From assembly GCA_963807865.1 (NCBI GenBank), contig CAWEDK010000032.1:62001-126000 (forward strand): a stretch of 64,000 bases of DNA, read 5' to 3'. Source of the DNA: VAZQ01 sp963807865. Its GTDB lineage: Bacteria; Pseudomonadota; Alphaproteobacteria; Rhizobiales; Xanthobacteraceae. The position numbers and the translations under genes are program-made. The notes beneath the pieces were generated by a model. The model ran no database searches and had not been told where the DNA came from. It worked only from the letters and a program-made list of their open reading frames with translations. This document shows positions 38,220-47,144 of this stretch, piece after piece; position 1 is the first letter of the stretch; each line of letters opens with the position of its first letter.

Positions 38220-38717
38220 TCAGTCATCCTTGTTGTAGACCGCCATCTCCTTGGTGCAGATGTCCTTGAACACCACGCTGCCGTCGCTGGTGTATTCCTT
38301 GGTCAGGCAGGTGCAGGTGCTGCTCGCCGGCGGCGAGTAGGTCGGCTTGGTGTAGGCGTACGTCGGCTTGACGTAGTTGTAGGTCGGCTTGGTGTAGGTG
38401 TAGCTCGGCTCTTCGTAGTGCTTCTTGTAGTGCCAGTGCTTGTGATGCCAGTGCTTGTTGTGCGCGTGGTCGTGATCCTTGTGCTTCCACTTCTCGTGTT
38501 TGTCGTGCTTGCCGCCATCGTGCTTGCCGTTGTCGTGCTTCGGGCCGTCGTGTTTCACCGACTTGGTGCCCTGGTTGCCCCCGTTCGAACTCTGGCTGCT
38601 CTTCTGGGAATTGCCGTACTGATCGCCGCTCTTGGCGAGAGCGGTGGCCGGGGCGAACGCGAGGCCGACGGCGGCGAACGCGGCGAGGAGGGTTACCTGG
38701 ATTTTGCGGTTTAGCAT
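38220..38717 (-). CDS. Secreted His/Lys-rich low-complexity protein
   Basis: 165 residues from ATG 38717. A signal peptide (LLAAFAAVGLAFAPATALA) is followed by a Ser/Gln/Asn linker, a very histidine- and lysine-rich block (KHDGGKHDKHEKWKHK and HAHNKHWHHKHWHYKKHY), then three or four repeats of a YTKPTY type unit, and a short end with two Cys-containing motifs (STCTCLTKEY and FKDICTKE). The content suggests an exported metal- or anion-binding protein, such as a zinc, copper or nickel buffer, or a cell-surface stress protein. No family is recognised. It has its own terminator, and a second candidate transcript lies upstream. Confidence 0.72.
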   Translation of the reverse strand: MLNRKIQVTLLAAFAAVGLAFAPATALAKSGDQYGNSQKSSQSSNGGNQGTKSVKHDGPKHDNGKHDGGKHDKHEKWKHKDHDHAHNKHWHHKHWHYKKHYEEPSYTYTKPTYNYVKPTYAYTKPTYSPPASSTCTCLTKEYTSDGSVVFKDICTKEMAVYNKDD

Positions 38718-38984
38718 TGTCGTCTCCTGAGCGTTGGATGTGGTTGATGATCGGCGGCGCTCGCGGGCCTGGTCACAAACGCCGAAGGTGATTGAAGATG
38801 GTTCTTGTCCCGGCCCCGTCATTTCACCGTCGCCTGATTGGCGGCGTCACACTCTTATTAGTGGAGCGGCGCGCAGGCAGATGTGACCGGCGACACAAGA
38901 TGTGCGAAAAATCGGACACGCGTGAGCGACGCGAAGATCGGCCGCGCCGCATCTCGCCATTCGCGTGAACTGAAAGTTTGAAAA

Positions 38985-39010
38985 GAAAAACCCCGGACGA
39001 GCCGGGGTTT
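38985..39010 (-). terminator. Terminator ending the candidate small transcript
   Basis: aaccccgg and ccggggtt pair around acgag, with aaaaa at the left as a minus-strand T-tract. There is no ordinary gene upstream on that strand within 300 bp, only the seven-codon ORF at 39078-39101. This suggests a small RNA or leader transcript. Confidence 0.7.
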
Positions 39011-39077
39011 CGAAGTCGAGGTCTGCGCTTCGTGTTGTTGTTGCTTTTGTTGGCACCGTCGAAGCAGCGACGCCTGC

Positions 39078-39101
39078 TTACTGCGGATGACCTTTCGGCA
39101 T
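39078..39101 (-). CDS. Tiny ORF (7 codons) in a candidate small RNA
   Basis: ATG 39101 is preceded by AAGGA with six bases of spacing and encodes MPKGHPQ before TAA. About 70 bases further on the minus strand is a strong terminator, giving a transcript of roughly 120-170 nt. A ribosome site of this quality before so short a frame, together with a dedicated terminator, argues for a real transcript, perhaps a leader peptide or small RNA. No function is known. Confidence 0.4.
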   Translation of the reverse strand: MPKGHPQ

Positions 39102-39214
39102 GACGTTTCCTTCTTGATTTTGGGTCCAACGTGGACCGTTCGCCGGCATTGGTCGGCCGAAAGCCCGCCGCGGTTCAGCAAATGCGGAATAGTGTGATGG
39201 CCATCACTCGTCGA

Positions 39215-40366
39215 TCAGCCGGCGAGGCTGCGCACCGCCCGCACCATCTGCCCGGCCACGCGATTGAGGCCGGCGACGCTGTTCGGATCGCGCCGGCGGG
39301 TGTTGGCAATCGCCGCCCAGCAGAGCCCGGTGCGCGTGCTGACCATGATAGCCGAGGTGCCCGGCAGGCTGCCGTTGTGCCACCAGCCGCGCGCGTTGAC
39401 GATCCAGCCCTTGGCATATCCGGGATTGATCGCCGACGGCGTCGTCATGTCCTGGATGGTCTCCGGCCGCAGGATGTTCGAAGCGCCCGGCGCGCCGTCG
39501 ACATGCATCGCGAACCGCACGAGATCGGATGCGCTCGCGATCCAGCCGCCGCAGGAATCCGCCCGCGCCACCCGGACGCGGTACGGGTCCCCGCCCTGCC
39601 CCGCATAGCTGACTTCATTCGGCGCACGCTCGGCACGTGGCCCGGCGCCGATGCGCATCTGCGTGACGCCGCAGCGTTTGAGCACCGCCTCGCGGACATA
39701 GGCGCCGTAGCGCTCGCCGGTCACCTTCTCGATCACCCGGCCGAGCAGGCAATAGCCGAAGTTCGAGTAGGCGTAGGCGACGCCGGGCGCATGATCGAGC
39801 GGCACATTCGCCAACGTCCAGGCAATCAGCCGGCGCTGGTCGAATTCGGGATGCAAGAACATCGGATCGCGGCCCTTGTTCGGCCAGCCGCCGCCCGTGT
39901 GGGTCAACAAATGCTCGATGGTGATGTTCTCGATGCGCCGGTCCTTCGGCGTGCCGTAGTCGTTGCGCAGGATGCCGTTCCGGCCGAACACCTTGTCGGC
40001 GAGCGCGAGCCTTCCCTGCTCGACCAGCGAGAACACGGCGACCGAGGTCACCGGCTTGCTGACGCTGGCGATGCGAAACAGATTGGGCGGCGTCACCTTC
40101 TCGCCGGCTGCCGGATCGGCGAGGCCGAACCCCTCCGCGTAGGCCAGGCGGCCGCGGTGCGCGATCGCGACCGACACGCCCGGTGCGCCGAATTCGGCCA
40201 TGTAGCCGGCAGCGAACGCCGCGATCTCTTCCTGCTCGCTCGCGCTAATTCCGTCCGGGGTGCGCGCGAACGCGGCGGGCGAATGGCCGATGCCGGCAAA
40301 GGCCGCGGCGCCGGCGGCGCGTTGCAGAAAATTTCGGCGTGAGGTGCGAAGCATTGCAGCCGCCAT
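39215..40366 (-). CDS. Tat-exported serine hydrolase, beta-lactamase family
   Basis: About 383 residues. A twin-arginine signal (TSRRNFLQRAAGAAAFAG) begins the protein; ATG 40366 follows AGGACGAG. The class C-like fold is shown by the catalytic SVSK (about residue 95), TIEHLLTHTGGGW, YSNFGYCLLGRVIEKVTG with the Y-x-N element, and a C-terminal WWHNGSLPGTSA, equivalent to the KTG-like HxG. These enzymes are mostly esterases or D-amino-peptidases rather than antibiotic lactamases. It is transcribed divergently from the dienelactone hydrolase gene. Confidence 0.87.
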   Translation of the reverse strand: MAAAMLRTSRRNFLQRAAGAAAFAGIGHSPAAFARTPDGISASEQEEIAAFAAGYMAEFGAPGVSVAIAHRGRLAYAEGFGLADPAAGEKVTPPNLFRIASVSKPVTSVAVFSLVEQGRLALADKVFGRNGILRNDYGTPKDRRIENITIEHLLTHTGGGWPNKGRDPMFLHPEFDQRRLIAWTLANVPLDHAPGVAYAYSNFGYCLLGRVIEKVTGERYGAYVREAVLKRCGVTQMRIGAGPRAERAPNEVSYAGQGGDPYRVRVARADSCGGWIASASDLVRFAMHVDGAPGASNILRPETIQDMTTPSAINPGYAKGWIVNARGWWHNGSLPGTSAIMVSTRTGLCWAAIANTRRRDPNSVAGLNRVAGQMVRAVRSLAG

Positions 40367-40544
40367 CTCGTCCTGGCGCCCGCCCGACGGCCCTGAGCGA
40401 ACAGGGCAGCGGACAGCATTCGCCGCCAACTATGGTGGTTTTGCGCCATCTGTGGGTGGTTGCTTTGTCGCAGCGGACGCGAGAAATTGCCGCCCGCCGG
40501 ACGAGGGCAGTCAGCCCGGCTCTTACCGTTCACGGGAGGTCAAA

Positions 40545-41219
40545 TTGGGTAAGCAGTTCACGCTCACGTCTACCGACAAGTTCCAGTTGGGCGCCTATCG
40601 CGCCGACCCCGCCGGCACCCCCAAGGGCGGCATGGTGGTCATCCAGGAAATCTTCGGCGTCAACCAGCACATCCGCGCCGTCACCGACAAGCTCGCGCAG
40701 GAAGGCTATGCGGCAGTGGCGCCGGCGCTGTTCGACCGCCAGACCAAGGGCTTCGAATGCGGCTACACGCCTGACGAGATCGCCAATGCGCGCAAGTTCA
40801 TCGCCAATCCGGACTGGGACGCGATGCTGCGCGATACCCAGGCGGCGATCAACGAACTCAAGTCGGCCGGGCCGGTCGGCATCATGGGTTTCTGCATGGG
40901 TGGCAGTATCGCGTTCCTCGCCGCCTGCCGGCTCTCCGGGTTGTCGGCCTCGGTCGCCTATTACGGCGGCGCCATCGCCAAGTTCGCCGACGAGAAGCCG
41001 AAGTGCCCGATCATGATGCATTTCGGCGAGACCGACGCGGCGATCCCGATGACCGACGTCGAGATGATCAAGCAGAAGCAGCCGACGGCGGAGATCTTCG
41101 CGTACCCGGTCGCCGGCCACGGCTTCCACTGCGACGAGCGCGGCAGCTTCCACGAGCCGAGCGCCAAGCTCGCCTGGCAGCGCTCGCTCGACTTCCTCGA
41201 CAAGCACATGAAGAAGTGA
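40545..41219 (+). CDS. Dienelactone hydrolase family protein
   Basis: 224 residues from TTG 40545, chosen because GGAGG is five bases upstream. No ATG is available before the domain. Alpha/beta hydrolase with Cys nucleophile in GIMGFCMGGSIAFL, Asp in HFGETDAAIPMTD and His in VAGHGFHCDERG, the DLH triad. The oxyanion-region motif is VVIQEIFGVNQHIRAVTDKL. It hydrolyses lactones or esters in aromatic catabolism, but such genes are found far from catabolic clusters, as here. Confidence 0.88.
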   Translation: MGKQFTLTSTDKFQLGAYRADPAGTPKGGMVVIQEIFGVNQHIRAVTDKLAQEGYAAVAPALFDRQTKGFECGYTPDEIANARKFIANPDWDAMLRDTQAAINELKSAGPVGIMGFCMGGSIAFLAACRLSGLSASVAYYGGAIAKFADEKPKCPIMMHFGETDAAIPMTDVEMIKQKQPTAEIFAYPVAGHGFHCDERGSFHEPSAKLAWQRSLDFLDKHMKK

Positions 41220-41375
41220 GAGCCGCCTCACGCGTTTCAGCGCACCGCAGCCAGCTCTTGTCAGCCCGGGGCTCAGTCCGGGACGCGACGCCGCGGAATC
41301 CACGACTTGCGGTAGATGCCACGATTACCGCTGCATGCGTCCGGGACAGCCGTTCGGCCTTCCATACGTCCGCTG

Positions 41376-42139
41376 TCAGAACCAGCGCTCGGTGATCGTG
41401 ATGGTGTCGCCGGGGCGCACCGGCGCGATCTTCGGCACCTTCTGGCGCGCGTCAGGCCGCCCGCCGAGCGGCTGACTTCGGCGTTCCAGCGGTAGGCGCG
41501 CGGCGTGAAGCCGCCGGCGATGGCCACCGCGGTCTCCACCGTCATGTTGGGGACATAGGGATACTGTCCGGGCAAAAGCACTTCGCCGAGGATAAAGAAC
41601 GGCCGGTAGGTCTCGACCTCGATCGCCACATACGGGTCGCGGATGAAGCCGTTGCGCAGGCGGTCCGTGATCACACGCGCGAGCTGCGTGGTGCTGCAGC
41701 CGCGCGCCACCACCGATCCGATGAACGGCATGTTGATTCGCCCGCTGGCATCCACGATGTAGGTATTGCTCAGGCCCTCCTGCCCGTAGACCGAAATTCG
41801 CAGCCTATCGCCGGAGTCGAGCGTGTAGGGTTCGTCCGGCGGCACCAGTTCGGGCATGACACTGACCACCGGGACGACCGGCGGCGGGGGCGGAAGTGCA
41901 ACCGCCATCGCTGGGGGTGGCGGCACGACGACCGGCGGCGGCATGGGGACCGCTGCCGGTATTGGCGCGGGCGCGGCTGCCACCGGCAGTCCGAGCCTGC
42001 GGCCGCTGTAGACGATGCTGTCGATATCGCCCGGCCCGGCGGCCACCTCGGGCACCGGCGCGGATGTGTGCACGCAGCCGGCAAGCCCGGCGGCGAACAT
42101 CAGCACGACAAGGAGGCGGCTCGGCCGCATTGCGCTCAT
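41376..42139 (-). CDS. Polysaccharide export lipoprotein (Wza/ExoF-like, one frameshift)
   Basis: About 253 residues. ATG 42139 starts a lipoprotein signal (RLLVVLMFAAGLAGC, lipobox LAGC). A proline-rich linker follows, then the polysaccharide-export domain (YTLDSGDRLRISVYGQEGLS, GRINMPFIGSVVARG, RNGFIRDPYVAIEV) and an SLBB-like segment (RPFFILGEVLLPGQYPYVPN, TVETAVAIAGGFTPRAY). Changing frame near 41465 restores a tail ending DTITITERWF before TGA. It forms part of an outer-membrane pore for capsule or exopolysaccharide. No other polysaccharide genes are in the window. Confidence 0.82.
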
Positions 42140-42158
42140 TCCAAACCCGACCAACAGG

Positions 42159-42172
42159 GTTAATGAATTAAC
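42159..42172. promoter_or_regulatory. Palindrome upstream of the export lipoprotein
   Basis: GTTAAT-GA-ATTAAC is a perfect inverted repeat 20 bp before the start, followed within 20 bp on the plus strand by ggttaaaaaag. TTAA pairs recall the CtrA half-site of alphaproteobacteria, although the spacing (2 and 12) is not the standard 7. It is a candidate operator or promoter element. Confidence 0.3.
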
Positions 42173-42335
42173 GCCCGATATGGTTAAAAAAGCCTTCACC
42201 AGCCGCCCGCCTCGCGGCTGTGCGCGCGCAAAAATTGCGCATTTGTGGCGCCCGACAACACCACGCAACGGCAAGGCGGAACTTACGAGGTAGCCCGCTC
42301 CCGGCTTGAACGGGCGGCAGCGCCTCGGCCGGCCG

Positions 42336-42734
42336 TCAGGCGACCCGTGCCCAGCGCTTGGCGTGCCAGACCGCGACCGCGATGCTGGCGGAAACCGCGC
42401 CCGTGAGCAGCGGCTCCATCCATTGCGGCGGAGCATGCGAGCCGTGCGCGAAGGTATCGCCGATGAAGGTCGCGACCGCGGCGATCGTTGCCTGCCGGTA
42501 GACGCTGTCAGTACTGCGGTCCATCTGCAGCAGCAGCGTGACCGTCACCAATGCGCTGACCACTCCGCAGATCGACGCGGTCAGCATGTGCTCGAGGCTG
42601 AATGCGGCAAGCACGTTGCCGCGCGCCATCACCAGGCTGCAGGCAAGCCACGCACCGGCAAACTTCTCGGCGGCCGGACGGGCGAGACCGCCGGAGCCCA
42701 GGTCACCGAGAGCGCGAAGGTTGAGGCTTGGCAT
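42336..42734 (-). CDS. Small membrane protein, function unknown
   Basis: 132 residues, intact. Three hydrophobic stretches (FAGAWLACSLVMARGNVLAA, ICGVVSALVTVTLLL, LLTGAVSASIAVAVWHA) with a QMDRSTDSVYRQATI loop between the second and third. No family is recognised. Repeated small residues and the order of segments suggest a four-helix membrane protein. The start, MPSLNLRALGDLG, has no strong ribosome site. Confidence 0.6.
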   Translation of the reverse strand: MPSLNLRALGDLGSGGLARPAAEKFAGAWLACSLVMARGNVLAAFSLEHMLTASICGVVSALVTVTLLLQMDRSTDSVYRQATIAAVATFIGDTFAHGSHAPPQWMEPLLTGAVSASIAVAVWHAKRWARVA

Positions 42735-42815
42735 CGAGCGGCCCTACTCGTTGGTTTGGCATCTAACCGCAGTGCGCGAATCGTTTGTTGCGGAGCGCCC
42801 TGCCTCTTTCCATCC

Positions 42816-43481
42816 TCAGTGCGCAGCCGCCGTCACACCGGTGCCGATCGGGCAGCTCACGCCGGTGCCGCCGACGCCGCAATAGCCGGCCGGATTCTTC
42901 GCCAGGTACTGCTGGTGATAGTCTTCGGCGAAATAGAACGGCGGCGCGTCGAGCACCTCGGTCGTGATCGCGTCGAAGCGTCTCGCCTTGAGCTCTTTCT
43001 CGTACATTGCCTTCGAGGCTTCGGCGGCTTTGCGCTGCTCGGGCGTGAACGCATAGATGCCGGAGCGGTACTGCGTGCCGGCGTCGTTGCCCTGCCGCAT
43101 ACCTTGAGTCGGGTCGTGGTTCTCCCAGAAGGTCTTGAGCAGCTTCTCGTAGCTGATCTTCTTCGGATCGTAGACTACGAACACAACCTCGTTGTGTCCC
43201 GTCCGCCCCGAGCAGACCTCCTCGTAGGTCGGATTGGGCGTGTGACCCGCCGCGTAGCCGACCGCCGTGATGTGAATGCCGTCACCGAGTTCCCAGAACT
43301 TGCGCTCGACGCCCCAGAAACAGCCCGCACCGAACATCGCGGTGGCGTAGCCCTCGGGGTAAGGACCGGCGAGCGGCCGGTGCGTGATGAAGTGGTCGCG
43401 CGCAGTCGGGATCGGCGAAGAGCGGCCGGGCAGCGCCTCGGCGGCCGTCGGCATCTCGAGCTTCTTCTTGAACATGAACAT
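42816..43481 (-). CDS. msrA: Peptide-methionine (S)-S-oxide reductase
   Basis: 221 residues from ATG 43481, with AGGAG seven bases upstream; the longer frame is not needed. It reduces methionine-S-sulfoxide. The catalytic cysteine is in the family motif FGAGCFWGVERKF (about 55), followed by TAVGYAAGHTPNPTYEEVCS, HDPTQGMRQGNDAGTQYRSG, and a recycling-cysteine tail (PAGYCGVGGTGVSCP). The N-terminal 40 residues include a basic FKKKLEMP stretch, usual for the longer MsrA form of rhizobia. It is transcribed alone. Confidence 0.93.
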   Translation of the reverse strand: MFMFKKKLEMPTAAEALPGRSSPIPTARDHFITHRPLAGPYPEGYATAMFGAGCFWGVERKFWELGDGIHITAVGYAAGHTPNPTYEEVCSGRTGHNEVVFVVYDPKKISYEKLLKTFWENHDPTQGMRQGNDAGTQYRSGIYAFTPEQRKAAEASKAMYEKELKARRFDAITTEVLDAPPFYFAEDYHQQYLAKNPAGYCGVGGTGVSCPIGTGVTAAAH

Positions 43482-43710
43482 GCGCAATCTCCTGCTGAGT
43501 ATACGCAATATAGCCACGCTCAGAGCCTTGCGCACCAGACGCCCTACTCAATTCTGGCAAGCCAAGCCGCCACCGGTCTTCACGGTGGCGCGAGCGGCCG
43601 TTGATGGGCCTATTCCGCCGCCGCGAAATCCCCCCTATGCTCGCGCCAGCGCCCTGCGCGCTTCGAGCATCGAAATGGTGCCGAAAAACAACCAAGCTGG
43701 GAGGAAATTC

Positions 43711-44204
43711 ATGCGTCACTCGGTTCTCACGTCACTTGCATGTTGTCCGCCGCGCTCACTGTCAGCACCGGCGCCTGGGCGCAGCAAGCCCCGCCGCAAT
43801 ACGGCTCGCCGGGCGTTACGCTCGAACAGGCCAGGAAGGCGATCGAGGCCGCGGAAGCGGAGGCCAAGAAGAACGGCTGGCTGATGGCAATCGCGGTGGT
43901 ATCGAGCGGCGGCCATCTCGTGTCATTTGCCAAGATGGACCAGACCCAGTTCGCCTCGATCAAGATCGCACAGCACAAGGCCCGCACAGCCGCGACCTTC
44001 CGCCGGCCGACCAAGGCGTTCCAGGACGGCCTCGCCGCCAACCCGGCCAACGTCTACCTGCTGACGCTCGACGACGTGATCGCGTCGGAGGGCGGCATTC
44101 CGCTGATGCGCGAAGGCAAGATCATCGGCGCGATCGGCTGCAGCGGCGGCACCGGCGCGCAGGACGGTCAGGTCTGCAAGGCCGGCGTCGACACTATCAA
44201 GTAG
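43711..44204 (+). CDS. Secreted GlcG/HbpS-like heme- or flavin-binding protein (frameshift in signal peptide)
   Basis: ATG 43711 follows gggaggaaattc. The signal peptide is broken by one base near 43740: MRHSVLTSLA continues as MLSAALTVSTGAWAQQ after correction. The mature domain (GVTLEQARKAIEAAEAEAKK, WLMAIAVVSSGGHLVSFAKM, KIAQHKARTAATFRRPTKAF, GGIPLMREGKIIGAIGCSGG, GAQDGQVCKAGVDTIK) is DUF336. Members bind heme or cobalamin, or act in glycolate use. A perfect terminator lies 30 bases downstream, so the gene stands alone. Confidence 0.85.
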
Positions 44205-44234
44205 CGCCACCGATCGGAAAGCGAAGCCGGGAGG

Positions 44235-44262
44235 GGCCGTGGCCAACGCCACGGCCTTTTTT
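44235..44262 (+). terminator. Rho-independent terminator
   Basis: ggccgtggc and gccacggcc pair perfectly around caac, followed by tttttt. It ends the GlcG-like gene and overlaps the stop region of the convergent minus-strand gene. Confidence 0.92.
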
Positions 44263-44585
44263 CAATCCCTGGCGTAACCGATGAGCTTGCGCCGCTTGCG
44301 GCCGAGCAGGATCAGCAACGCGCCCACGATACCCAGCACCAGCCACACCGGCTGATCCAGAAAATACGGCTGGAAGGCGTTTTGCCAGAACCACGGCCCG
44401 AGATAACGCTGGACCAGCGGCTGCAGATCGACGAGCGAATTCTGGTGCACGTTCGACCAGGTGGCGCCCACGCTGCTGATGAAGAACTGCCGGTCGGCGA
44501 TCCACTTGGTGCCGTCATAGACCAGGAATATGAAGGCCAGCGCGAGGCACAAGAGCCCGACGAAGCGGAATACAAATCGGATCAT
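44262..44585 (-). CDS. Small two-span membrane protein, function unknown
   Basis: 107 residues, intact. Two membrane helices (RFVGLLCLALAFIFLVYDG near the start and QPVWLVLGIVGALLILLG near the end) enclose a periplasmic-sized loop of about 45 residues rich in aromatic and glutamine residues (SNVHQNSLVDLQPLV, YLGPWFWQNAFQPYF), with a basic tail (RKRRKLIGYARD). No family is recognised. Conserved proteins of this layout are common in Rhizobiales. The 250 bp between its start and maeB show no other feature. Confidence 0.68.
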   Translation of the reverse strand: MIRFVFRFVGLLCLALAFIFLVYDGTKWIADRQFFISSVGATWSNVHQNSLVDLQPLVQRYLGPWFWQNAFQPYFLDQPVWLVLGIVGALLILLGRKRRKLIGYARD

Positions 44586-44836
44586 AGGGAGGGCCGGTCA
44601 ATTCGTTGGGAGGCCAATGTCGAGCCCACCGATTACTCTCCTCCGGCCGTCGGTTCAATCACTTGCCACGCGTGGAGCCGGGTGAAATTCCATCGGGCGG
44701 CATGATGCGTCCCGCCGGCCTGCGGCGCCCGTGGTAGCAAAGGACCATCGGGTCGCTTGAGTGACCGCCTCACAATCCGCTAGTTTGCTTCAGGCCGGCC
44801 ATCGTTCGGTGCTCTCGGCGTCCCCAAGGAGTTGAA

Positions 44837-47118
44837 ATGTCAGAAAAAACGACCGGCCAGCGCGGACGGCCGACGTTCACCGACCAGGAAGCATTGCTGT
44901 TTCACAGTCAGGGCCGGCCCGGGAAGCTTGAAGTCGTCGCCACCAAGCCGATGGCGACGCAGCGCGATTTGTCGCTGGCCTATTCGCCGGGCGTGGCGGT
45001 TCCGGTGCTGGCGATCGCCGAAGACGAGAGCAAGGCCTACGACTACACCACCAAGGGCAACTTCGTCGCCGTCATCACCAACGGCACCGCGATTCTCGGC
45101 CTGGGCAATCGCGGCGCACTGGCCGCCAAGCCGGTGATGGAAGGCAAGGCGGTGCTGTTCAAGCGCTTCGCCGACATCGATTCGATCGACCTCGAAGTCT
45201 CGTCCGAGGACCCGGACGAGATCATCAACTGCGTCAAGCTGCTCGGCAAGAGCTGGGGCGGCATCAATCTCGAGGACATCAAGGCGCCGGAGTGCTTCAT
45301 CATCGAGCAGCGGCTGCGGGAACTGCTCGACATTCCGGTCTTCCACGACGACCAGCACGGCACCGCGATCATCGCGGCTGCCGGCCTGATCAACGCGCTC
45401 GACCTCACCGGCCGCGACATCAAGACCACCAAGCTGGTCTGCAACGGCGCCGGCGCCGCCGGCATCGCCTGCCTGGAACTGCTCAAGGCGATCGGGATGA
45501 CGCCCGGAGAACATCATCCTGTGCGACACCAAGGGCGTCATCTACCAGGGCCGCACCGACGGCATGAACCAGTGGAAATCGGCGCACGCCGTGAGAACCT
45601 CGGCGCGCACGCTGGCTGAGGCGCTGGCCGGAGCCGACGTGTTCTTCGGGCTGTCGGTCAAGGGCGCGGTGACCAAGGAGATGGTGAAGTCGATGGCGGC
45701 GAAGCCGATCATCTTCGCGATGGCCAATCCCGATCCCGAGATCACCGCGGAGGAAGTAGCGGCGGTGCGCGACGACGCCATCATGGCGACCGGCCGTTCG
45801 GATTATCCGAACCAGGTCAACAACGTGCTGGGCTTCCCCTACATCTTCCGCGGCGCGCTCGACGTGCGCGCGAGCGCGATCAACATGGAGATGAAGATCG
45901 CGGCGGCGCATGCGCTCGCCCACCTCGCCCGCGAGGACGTGCCCGACGAGGTCGCGGCAGCCTATGGCACGCGGCCGAAATACGGGCCGGAATACATCAT
46001 TCCGGTGCCGTTCGATCCGCGGCTTATCTCCTACATCCCGCCGGCTATCGCCAAGGCGGCGATGGATACCGGCGTTGCACGCAAGCCGATCGTCGACATG
46101 GACGCCTACAAGGCGCAGTTGCGCTCGCGCCGCGATCCGGTCGCGGGCGTGCTGCAGCGGGTCTACGAGCGGTTGCGGCGGCGTCCGCAGCGGGTGGTAT
46201 TCGCCGAGGGCGAAGAGGAGCAGGTGATCCGCGCGGCGGCGAGCTTCGTCGGACAGGGCCTGGGCACCGCGCTGCTGGTCGGACGCGAGGATCGCGTGCA
46301 TGAGAGCGCGACGCGGGCTCGGCATCGAACTCGGCGACGGCATCGAGATCATCAACGCCCGGCTGTCCCATCGCAATACTTCCTACGCCGCCTATCTGTA
46401 CGAGCGCCTGCAGCGCAAGGGCTTCCTGCAGCGCGACTGCCAGCGGCTGGTCAACCAGGACCGCAACCATTTCGCCGCCTGCATGGTGGCGCTTGGCGAC
46501 GCCGACGCCATGGTGACCGGCGTTACGCGCAATTTCTCGGTCGCGCTCGAGGACGTGCGCCACTGCATCGATCCCAAGCCGGGCCATCGCGTGATGGGCG
46601 TCTCGCTGATTCTGGCGCGCGGCCGCACCGTGCTGGTCGCCGACACCGCGGTCACCGAGATGCCGAACGCGCAGGATCTCGCCGACATCGCGGTCGAGGC
46701 GGCTGGCGTCGCGCGCCGCTTCGGCTATGAGCCACGGCTCGCGCTGCTGGCGTTTTCGACGTTCGGCCAGCCGCCGGGCGAGCGCGCCGTACACGTGCAG
46801 GGCGCGGTGAAGATTCTCGATCAGCGCCGCGTCGACTTCGAATACGACGGCGACATGGCCGCCGACGTCGCGCTCAACATGGATCTGCGCGACGCTTATC
46901 CGTTCTGCCGGCTTTCGGGCCCGGCCAATGTGCTGATCATGCCGGCGTTCCATTCGGCCGCGATCTCGACCAAGATGCTGCAGGAACTGGGCGGCGCGAC
47001 CGTGATCGGGCCGCTGCTGGTCGGACTCGACCGGCCGGTACAGATCGTGCCGCTCTCGGCGAACGACACGCAGCTCGTGAACATGGCGGCAGTGGCGGCG
47101 TTCAACGTCAGCGGGTGA
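44837..47118 (+). CDS. maeB: NADP-dependent malic enzyme with phosphotransacetylase-like domain (frameshifted)
   Basis: Long-form malic enzyme, about 759 residues, oxidatively decarboxylating malate to pyruvate. aaggagttgaa precedes ATG 44837. The malic domain includes DLSLAYSPGVAVPVLAIAED, ITNGTAILGLGNRGALAAKP, FKRFADIDSIDLEV, IPVFHDDQHGTAIIAAAG, and the NADP fold VCNGAGAAGIACLELLKAIG and IIFAMANPDPEIT. The C-terminal third resembles phosphate acetyltransferase (RVVFAEGEEEQVIRAAA, DADAMVTGVTRNFSVAL, NVLIMPAFHSAAI) and is regulatory in this family. Frame changes near 45505, 45590 and 46305. It supplies NADPH and is used in gluconeogenic growth. Confidence 0.93.
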
Positions 47119-47144
47119 TGCTCACGCAGACAATGGAGGCGACG

